NCBI GenBank assembly: GCA_047975295.1
Contig: JBKEDH010000101.1
Location: forward strand, 1-39,091
DNA length: 39,091 nucleotides
Source: JBKEDH01 sp047975295
Lineage (GTDB): Bacteria; Bacteroidota; Bacteroidia; Flavobacteriales; Flavobacteriaceae
Direction: 5' to 3'
Every line of letters starts with the position of its first letter. Positions within the stretch are counted from its first letter, which is position 1. The notes under the pieces were generated by a model. The model was given only the letters and a program-made list of their open reading frames with translations. It was not told the origin of the DNA and did not search any database. Of the stretch, positions 33,651-39,091 are shown in pieces. The position numbers and the translations under genes are program-made.

Positions 33651-35786
33651 TTATTGTTGTGTGAAAAATAAAACCTTATTTCGGGTTGTGGTGCTTTTTG
33701 TATTCTTCAAATAGGATTCGGTTATATAATTAGGAGTGTTTTCTATAGGTGAATTATTGATAAGAAGGTTGGATAGTAGGATTTTTGTTGGTCTAATAGA
33801 ATCTTTAATATGCTCCGGATGAAACATATTAAAACCGTTTATGCCCCCGAATAAAAATTCGCCGGACGAAATGCCCAATGCAGCACCCGAATTAAATTGA
33901 TTACTTTGGAGCCCATCGGAAACTGAAAAATTCCGAAATGTATTTTTATAAGGATTAAAACGACAAAGACCGTTGTATGTACTAATCCATAAATTGCTGT
34001 TTTGGTCTTCTAACATATTAAGGATAGTGTTGCTTGGCAAACCATCTTTTTCGGTAAATCTTTTATATGTATTGGTAATTCTGTTGTATAAAAGAAGACC
34101 TCCTTCCGATGTGCCAACCCATAAGGTGTTGTCTCTTCCTTCAAGAATACATCTTATGGCATAGCCCATGTCAAAAGGTTTAACTGCTTTACTTTCGGGG
34201 TCTATGCAAAATAATTTTGAATAATTACCAGCCCAAAACTTGCCATCTTTAGTTTCTGTAAGACAAAGTAAATCGTTTACTTCGGTTATATGGGTTTTAA
34301 ATGTATCGGTTTGTTTGTCGTATCGATAAAGGGGGCCGCCATCGGCAGTTGCCGCCCAAATATTCTGTTTTGAATCGTGGTATAAAATCCATACATTTTC
34401 CTCAGTTCTACCATTGGTTTCGTTAACACATGGGTAATGTTTAATGGTATTGCTTTTTGTATTGATTTTGTTAATGCCTCCTCCCCATGTAGAAACCCAA
34501 AAATCACCTTTATTATCCTGTAATATTTTGGTAATAAAATTACTGGATAATGCATTGTTTTTTCCTGATGCGGCTTTGTAGTGTGTATAGTTGTTGTTTT
34601 TTCTGTTCCATTGCCGTATGCCGGCACCATCGGTACCTATCCATATATTTTTACTGTTATCTTCAAAAAACGATAGAATAAAATTATCGGCGGTATTGTT
34701 GCTGTGGTCTTTAGTGTATTTAATATGTTCAAAAAAAGGAGCAGTATTGCTAAGCATACTTATACCTCCTCTTATGGTACCAAACCATTTATTGCCTTCC
34801 CTGTCTTCATAAAGTCCCCATACAGCTTGGCTTTTTAGTAGCTTGTCGGTAGCATTGTTGTAAAAGGGAGAAGCTATATGTCCTTTAATCGTAAAAACCC
34901 CAAAACCATCGGTTGCTATCCATATAGAACCCTTTTTATCTTTAATGATGTTGGTTACAATTGCTTTGTTGGTCAATATGTTTTTGGAAAGTGTATTGGT
35001 TTTTGTAGAGTATTTAAAAAGACCTTCATTTGTTCCTACTATAACAATACTATCCTTGTCTTTTTTAAGGCAGTTTATTTGTTTTAATATACTGTTTTTA
35101 AGGGTTAACTGTTTATTATTAATGTTTAATTCGCATAACCCTACTTTGTTTATGCCTATCAAGCAAATGCTATCGTTCAAGGTTTCGATAGCCGATACGC
35201 TATATTCTGTTTTTGTTTTTCCAGATATTTCAAAAGGTATTTGTTCACCGTTTAGGCTATTGTTATTAAACATTACCAATCCCTTTTTTTGTCCGCCTAT
35301 AAGTGTGGTATTTAGCGATATACATTTAATTTGCATTACAATATCCTTAAAAGGTATATGCTTTTCGGTTTTGTTGGAAAAAGAGAGTGGTAAAAAAGCA
35401 CCATTTTCTTTTTTATAAATACATGCACCATTGGAAGTACCTATCCATAGATTGTTTTTGGAATCGCCATCAAGGCAACGGATATAATTTGCAGGAATAG
35501 AACTTGGATTATCAATTATATTTTTAAATATTTTAAACTCATAGCCATCATATCGGTTTAGTCCGTCATAAGTACCAAACCATATATAGCCATCGGTGTC
35601 TTGGTATATGGTGGTGACAGAATTATTGGACAGTCCTTGAGAAATGTCTATATATTTAACGGGATAATCTTGAGCTATCCCCTTAATAAATATAAAAAAG
35701 GAAAAGAGAAAAAAAGTTGTTTTTCGACTAAAAAGGGTATTTGTAAAAAACACCAAATTTCTAAATATAAACAGGGTAAAGAGCAA
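33651..35786 (-). pseudogene. hybrid two-component sensor (HTCS), truncated after the periplasmic propellers
   Basis: 711 codons open. A hydrophobic signal segment (about residues 15-38) is followed by many Reg_prop beta-propeller repeats with the motif (I/L)W(F/I)GT-DGLxR (for example GYIWFGTYDGLNRYDGYEF and NLWISTYNGLCRF), then the beginning of a Y_Y_Y-like domain (RPTKILLSNLLINNSPIE). The frame then runs out at KVLFFTQQ. Full HTCS proteins are about 1300-1400 residues and carry Y_Y_Y, a membrane helix, histidine kinase, receiver and AraC domains; none of these is here, and the fructokinase gene on the other strand follows. No ATG is available; the first codon would be TTG. It is either a pseudogene or a stand-alone sensor fragment. 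Confidence 0.75.
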
Positions 35787-35883
35787 TACTTTGATTTTTT
35801 TTGATTGTTCTCAAAAATAGAATTTTTTTTCGGAGTACTAAATTTGTTTATAGATGAGGGATGAAATGACAAAAAGCATCGTA

Positions 35884-36918
35884 CTAAGATTGGTTTCTTT
35901 TACCCGAAGACTCCCGTACTATTAATTCGGCATTTAATATAATTTTATTCAGAATCTGTTTTTTATCGGGGGTTTTAACCCGTTCTAAAAAGGTGAGGGC
36001 GGCTTGTTTGCCAATTTCGGTACTGTGTTGGTCTATACTGGAAATGCCGGGCGACACCATATTGGTAAAAGGTTCGTTGCCAAAGCCAACAAGAGCAATA
36101 TCGTTTGGTACTTTTAATCCGGTTTCTTCCAATACTTGTAGGGCGCCCAAGGCGGCATAATCGGAGGCAAGGTACACCGCATCGGGTCTGTTTGGCAAAT
36201 CCAAAAGCTGTTTCATTTTTGTTCTGCCGTCCTCAATGGTTAGGCTACTTTCAATAAGCCAATCGTTTTCAAAAGCTAAGCCGTGTTTTTTAATGGCATC
36301 GACATAACCACGTATGCGATTGTTAAAAATACGGGTATGTTTGTAGCCGCCAATATGGGCAATACGTTTACAGCCTTGTTTTATAAGATGTTCTACAATT
36401 AAAATACTGCTTTGGTAATCGTTAATACCAATATAATCGACATTTAAATTATTTTCACCACGATCAAAAAGAATAAGAGGAATACCTTTGGATTTTATCT
36501 TTTCGTAATATTCCAAATTTACGGTTTCGTTGGCCATCGAAGCAATAATACCATCAACTTGAGTAAACAAAAGCGTATCGATATTGTTGCACTCTTTTTT
36601 GTACGATTCGTTGGAATGGGTAATGATAATATTATAGCCTTCGTTGTTTAAAACCTCTTCCATACTTTGAAGTACCGACGAAAAAAAGTGGCTGTTTGTT
36701 TTGGGTACAATAACGCCAATTAAATTACTTTTTCCCTTTCTTAGGGCACTTGCCAAATGATTGGGTTGGTAGTTTAGGTTTTTTGCAATTTGCTTTACCG
36801 CTTTTTTAGTCTTGTCGCTAATTCTAGAATCGTTGTTAAGGGCTTTCGATACGGCAGCGGGCGATATGTTTAAAACATTTGCGATATCTTTTATAGTCGG
36901 TTTTTTTTGCTTATTCAA
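35884..36918 (-). CDS. LacI family transcriptional regulator
   Basis: 344 residues. The helix-turn-helix TIKDIANVLNISPAAVSKALN is at residues about 8-28 with the hinge YQPNHLASALRKGKS, followed by a periplasmic-binding-protein-like sensor domain (about 60-340). The start codon is TTG at 36918; there is no ATG upstream in frame. It is divergent from kdgK-eda, and the shared region holds two near-identical palindromes. The closer one overlaps this gene's own -7 box, so autoregulation is likely. The inducer is probably ketodeoxygluconate or a related sugar acid (inference). Confidence 0.93.
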   Translation of the reverse strand: MNKQKKPTIKDIANVLNISPAAVSKALNNDSRISDKTKKAVKQIAKNLNYQPNHLASALRKGKSNLIGVIVPKTNSHFFSSVLQSMEEVLNNEGYNIIITHSNESYKKECNNIDTLLFTQVDGIIASMANETVNLEYYEKIKSKGIPLILFDRGENNLNVDYIGINDYQSSILIVEHLIKQGCKRIAHIGGYKHTRIFNNRIRGYVDAIKKHGLAFENDWLIESSLTIEDGRTKMKQLLDLPNRPDAVYLASDYAALGALQVLEETGLKVPNDIALVGFGNEPFTNMVSPGISSIDQHSTEIGKQAALTFLERVKTPDKKQILNKIILNAELIVRESSGKRNQS

Positions 36919-36940
36919 TTTTTTGTATATATTTGTAAAT

Positions 36941-36956
36941 GCTTAATCGTTTAAGC
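36941..36956. promoter_or_regulatory. LacI-type operator 1, overlapping the lacI-type gene's -7 box
   Basis: GCTTAATCGTTTAAGC is a near-perfect palindrome (14 of 16 positions symmetric) with the central CG typical of LacI-family sites. On the minus strand the box TATTTTTG (36956-36963) directly precedes it. Confidence 0.75.
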
Positions 36957-36963
36957 AAAAATA
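36956..36963 (-). promoter_or_regulatory. -7 promoter box of the lacI-type gene
   Basis: Minus-strand TATTTTTG, matching TAnnTTTG, abutting operator 1. A bound repressor would block it. Confidence 0.5.
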
Positions 36964-37039
36964 ATAGATTTATTGTTAAAATCAAAATAGGTTTGGTTTT
37001 CAGAAAGATAATCAAATATCATATTTTGTTTAATTTTTT

Positions 37040-37055
37040 GCTTAAACGATTAACC
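37040..37055. promoter_or_regulatory. LacI-type operator 2, upstream of kdgK
   Basis: GCTTAAACGATTAACC matches the reverse complement of operator 1 in 15 of 16 positions. It follows a T-rich TTTTTTG stretch, the likely -7 region of kdgK, and lies 33 bp before the kdgK start. The centre-to-centre distance between the two operators is 99 bp, which would allow looping. Confidence 0.75.
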
Positions 37056-37087
37056 GAAAAATATTAACTGATAAATAACGATTAAAA

Positions 37088-38134
37088 ATGAGTAAAGTTG
37101 TAACATTTGGGGAAATTATGTTGCGTTTGGCACCCGAAGGATTTTTAAGGTTTTCGCAAGCTTCAAGTTTCGATGTTGTGTATGGTGGTGGCGAATCGAA
37201 TGTAGCCGTTTCTTTGGCCAATTATGGTATTTCGGTAGATTTTGTAACCCGCTTGCCTAAAAACGATATTGGCGAATGTGCCATGATGGAAATGCGCAAA
37301 CGTGGTGTTGGTGTAGATAAAATAGCTTGGGGAGGCGATCGTTTGGGAATTTACTTTTTAGAAACCGGTGCCGTATCGAGAGGCAGTAAGGTTGTTTACG
37401 ACAGAGCACATTCGGCTATGGCCGAAATTAAGCCCGGTATGGTAAATTGGGATGCTGTTTTTGAGGGTGTTGAGTGGTTCCATTGGACGGGAATTACACC
37501 GGCCATCTCGCAAGGTGCTGCCGATACCTGCTTAGAGGCCGTTAAAGCGGCCAGTGCAAAGGGCATTACCATTTCAACCGATTTGAATTACCGTGCCAAA
37601 CTTTGGAAATACTGCGATGCAGCCAAACGGGAAACTATTATGACAGAACTTACCTCGTATTGCGATGTTGTTTTGGGCAACGAAGAAGATGCCGAAATGC
37701 ACTTTGGTATTAAACCCGAAGGTATAACCGTACAAACACAAGGTCACGATGTTAAGGCAGAAGCATTTTTGTCGGTTTGCCAACAAATGATTAAAAAATT
37801 CCCAAGAGCCAAAAAGGTCATTACAACTTTAAGAGGTTCTATTTCGGCTTCGCATAATACTTGGGCAGGCGTGCTTTACGATGGTAATAAAATGTACGAA
37901 ACACGCCAGTACCAAATTACCGATATTGTAGATAGAGTAGGTGGTGGAGATTCTTTTATGGGCGGATTGATTTATGGTTTGATTACCTATTCCGGCGACG
38001 ACCAAAAAGCATTGGATTTTGCCGTAGCGGCTTCATGTTTAAAACACACCATTAAAGGCGATGCCAATTTGGTAACGGTTGCCGAAGTTGAAAAACTGAT
38101 GGGAGGCGATGCTTCCGGTCGTGTAGCGAGATAA
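37088..38134 (+). CDS. kdgK: 2-dehydro-3-deoxygluconokinase
   Basis: Phosphorylates 2-keto-3-deoxygluconate (KDG), the common intermediate of pectin, alginate and hexuronate breakdown, to KDPG. 348 residues of the PfkB family. The start VVTFGEIMLRLAPEG and YGGGESNVAVSLANYG are typical of KdgK, and the catalytic Asp lies in DRVGGGDSFMGGL (near 289). Its partner aldolase eda is 135 bp downstream. Under control of the divergent LacI regulator through the two operators. Confidence 0.92.
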   Translation: MSKVVTFGEIMLRLAPEGFLRFSQASSFDVVYGGGESNVAVSLANYGISVDFVTRLPKNDIGECAMMEMRKRGVGVDKIAWGGDRLGIYFLETGAVSRGSKVVYDRAHSAMAEIKPGMVNWDAVFEGVEWFHWTGITPAISQGAADTCLEAVKAASAKGITISTDLNYRAKLWKYCDAAKRETIMTELTSYCDVVLGNEEDAEMHFGIKPEGITVQTQGHDVKAEAFLSVCQQMIKKFPRAKKVITTLRGSISASHNTWAGVLYDGNKMYETRQYQITDIVDRVGGGDSFMGGLIYGLITYSGDDQKALDFAVAASCLKHTIKGDANLVTVAEVEKLMGGDASGRVAR

Positions 38135-38181
38135 TTTAGTAACTATTGATGTGTTTTTGGCAGAATATTCAACAAACCATA

Positions 38182-38228
38182 GAATTTATTTAAACGTTTT
38201 AGCCAATTGAAAAAGTTTAAACAAATTC
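38182..38228. repeat. short hairpin related to the ends of MITE B
   Basis: GAATTTATTTAAACGTTTT (38182-38200) and AAAAAGTTTAAACAAATTC (38210-38228) form 19-bp arms with two mismatches around a nine-base loop. The right arm with the preceding CCAATTG differs at only two positions from the end of MITE B. It lies in the kdgK-eda gap. The left arm also overlaps a weak match to the LacI operator (38188-38203, 12 of 16), a competing explanation. Confidence 0.5.
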
Positions 38229-38269
38229 ATAAGCAAAAATCCAATCAAACAATTAAACATTTGTAAAAA

Positions 38270-38938
38270 ATGGCACAGTTTTCAAGATTAGAAGTAGCTC
38301 AGGCTATGAAGAAAACGGGAATGATTCCCTTGTTTTTCAACAACGATATAGAATTAAGCAAAAAGGTATTAAAAGCATGTTACGATGGGGGTGCCCGATT
38401 ATTGGAATTTACCGCTCGTGGCGATTTTGCCCACGAAGTTTTTGGCGAGCTCACTAAATATGCCATAAAGGAATTGCCCGGAATGATTATGGGCGTGGGT
38501 TCGGTAACCGATGCGGCCCAAGCATCGCTATACATGTCGTTGGGAGCCAATTTTGTGGTAACACCCGTATTGCGCGAAGATATAGCCATAGCCTGTAACC
38601 GTAAAAAAGTATTGTGGTCGCCCGGTTGTGGTAGTTTAACCGAAATTGCCAGAGCCGAAGAATTGGGTTGCGAAATCGTAAAATTATTTCCGGGCGATTT
38701 ATATGGACCAAAGTTTGTAAAAGGTATTAAAGGTCCGCAACCTTGGACCAGTATTATGCCTACCGGAGGTGTATCGCCCACCGAAGAAAACCTTAAAGAG
38801 TGGTTCGATGCCGGCGTAACCTGTGTGGGCATGGGCTCGCAATTAATATCAAAAGATATCTTGGCCAATAAAGATTATGCAAAGTTGGAACAAGATGTTA
38901 AAAATGCTTTGGCTATAATAAAAAGCATTAGAAAGTAG
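38270..38938 (+). CDS. eda: 2-dehydro-3-deoxy-phosphogluconate aldolase (KDPG aldolase)
   Basis: Cleaves KDPG to pyruvate and glyceraldehyde-3-phosphate, the step after KdgK; it may also act on 4-hydroxy-2-oxoglutarate. 222 residues, class I aldolase TIM barrel. LLEFTARGDFA carries the active-site Glu, and the Schiff-base Lys lies in EIVKLFPGDLYGP near residue 138; MPTGGVSPTEENL and GVTCVGMGSQLI form the phosphate site. Co-directional with kdgK; the gap carries a MITE-like hairpin. Confidence 0.94.
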   Translation: MAQFSRLEVAQAMKKTGMIPLFFNNDIELSKKVLKACYDGGARLLEFTARGDFAHEVFGELTKYAIKELPGMIMGVGSVTDAAQASLYMSLGANFVVTPVLREDIAIACNRKKVLWSPGCGSLTEIARAEELGCEIVKLFPGDLYGPKFVKGIKGPQPWTSIMPTGGVSPTEENLKEWFDAGVTCVGMGSQLISKDILANKDYAKLEQDVKNALAIIKSIRK

Positions 38939-39067
38939 AATTAAAATTTCAGTTGTAAAACCTATCAATAACAGGGTAAAAGCATTTAACTTTTTTTAAA
39001 TCACAAAAAGCCATATCTTTACATAGGAATAAATCCTTAGCCATATGCCGTTAAGGATAAAAAAATA

Positions 39068-39091
39068 ATGTTATCCAGACCAAGTGCTAAA
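39068..39091 (+). CDS. possible start of the next gene (8 codons only)
   Basis: ATG at 39068 opens MLSRPSAK up to the window edge. It is co-directional with eda, 129 bp downstream. Too short to identify. A 7-bp inverted repeat ATCCTTA/TAAGGAT (39033-39039, 39052-39058) lies just before it. Confidence 0.25.

Overview
The window comes from an AT-rich chromosome of a marine-type member of the Bacteroidota, most likely family Flavobacteriaceae. Evidence: a DUF3276 PUR-type protein, a SecD-SecF fusion, a GatB-AspRS fusion, GSCFA, DUF4230, DUF6048 and DUF6452 families, a hybrid two-component sensor relic, -7 promoter boxes of the form TAnnTTTG, and no obvious Shine-Dalgarno sequences. No rRNA, tRNA, CRISPR array, complete insertion sequence or phage was seen. 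Most of the window is housekeeping, with a carbohydrate-related segment at the right end.

Layout. 1-2.5 kb: end of a CsaA-like tRNA-binding protein, a PUR-type protein and an ABC exporter. 2.5-3.2 kb: intergenic region with two different MITE-like elements, then malate dehydrogenase, a membrane-anchored unknown and secDF, which is preceded by three hairpins. 8.0-11.5 kb (minus): a relic of an outer-membrane barrel gene and the M23 peptidase-MerR-LemA-TPM-TPM operon. 11.7-19.1 kb (plus): alaS-GSCFA, DUF4230-enoyl-CoA hydratase, a second MITE copy, an aldose epimerase lipoprotein and a CBS-pair protein. 19.3-24.5 kb (minus): a STAS-like protein and the operon rlmD-DUF6452-DUF6048-aguB-aguA (agmatine to putrescine).

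24.7-30.1 kb (minus) is the most interesting part. The operon gatC-gatA-gatB/aspS encodes the tRNA-dependent amidotransferase, with its GatB subunit fused to an aspartyl-tRNA synthetase that has the His typical of non-discriminating enzymes. Upstream of gatC, on the same strand, is a 15-codon open frame with ten Asn codons (MTNNNNNNNFNNPNI). It is followed by a segment able to pair with the 5' arm of a strong intrinsic terminator. This has every part of a classical ribosome-mediated attenuator and suggests that charged Asn-tRNA controls the operon that makes Asn-tRNA. A REP-like palindrome separates the attenuator from gatC.

30.2-39.1 kb: an RsmB/NOP-type rRNA methyltransferase, a BNR-repeat lipoprotein with a fructokinase, a hybrid-sensor gene cut off after its periplasmic propellers, and a LacI regulator divergent from kdgK-eda (ketodeoxygluconate catabolism). 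Two near-identical LacI-type operators lie in the divergent promoter region. A short hairpin resembling the ends of the second MITE lies between kdgK and eda.
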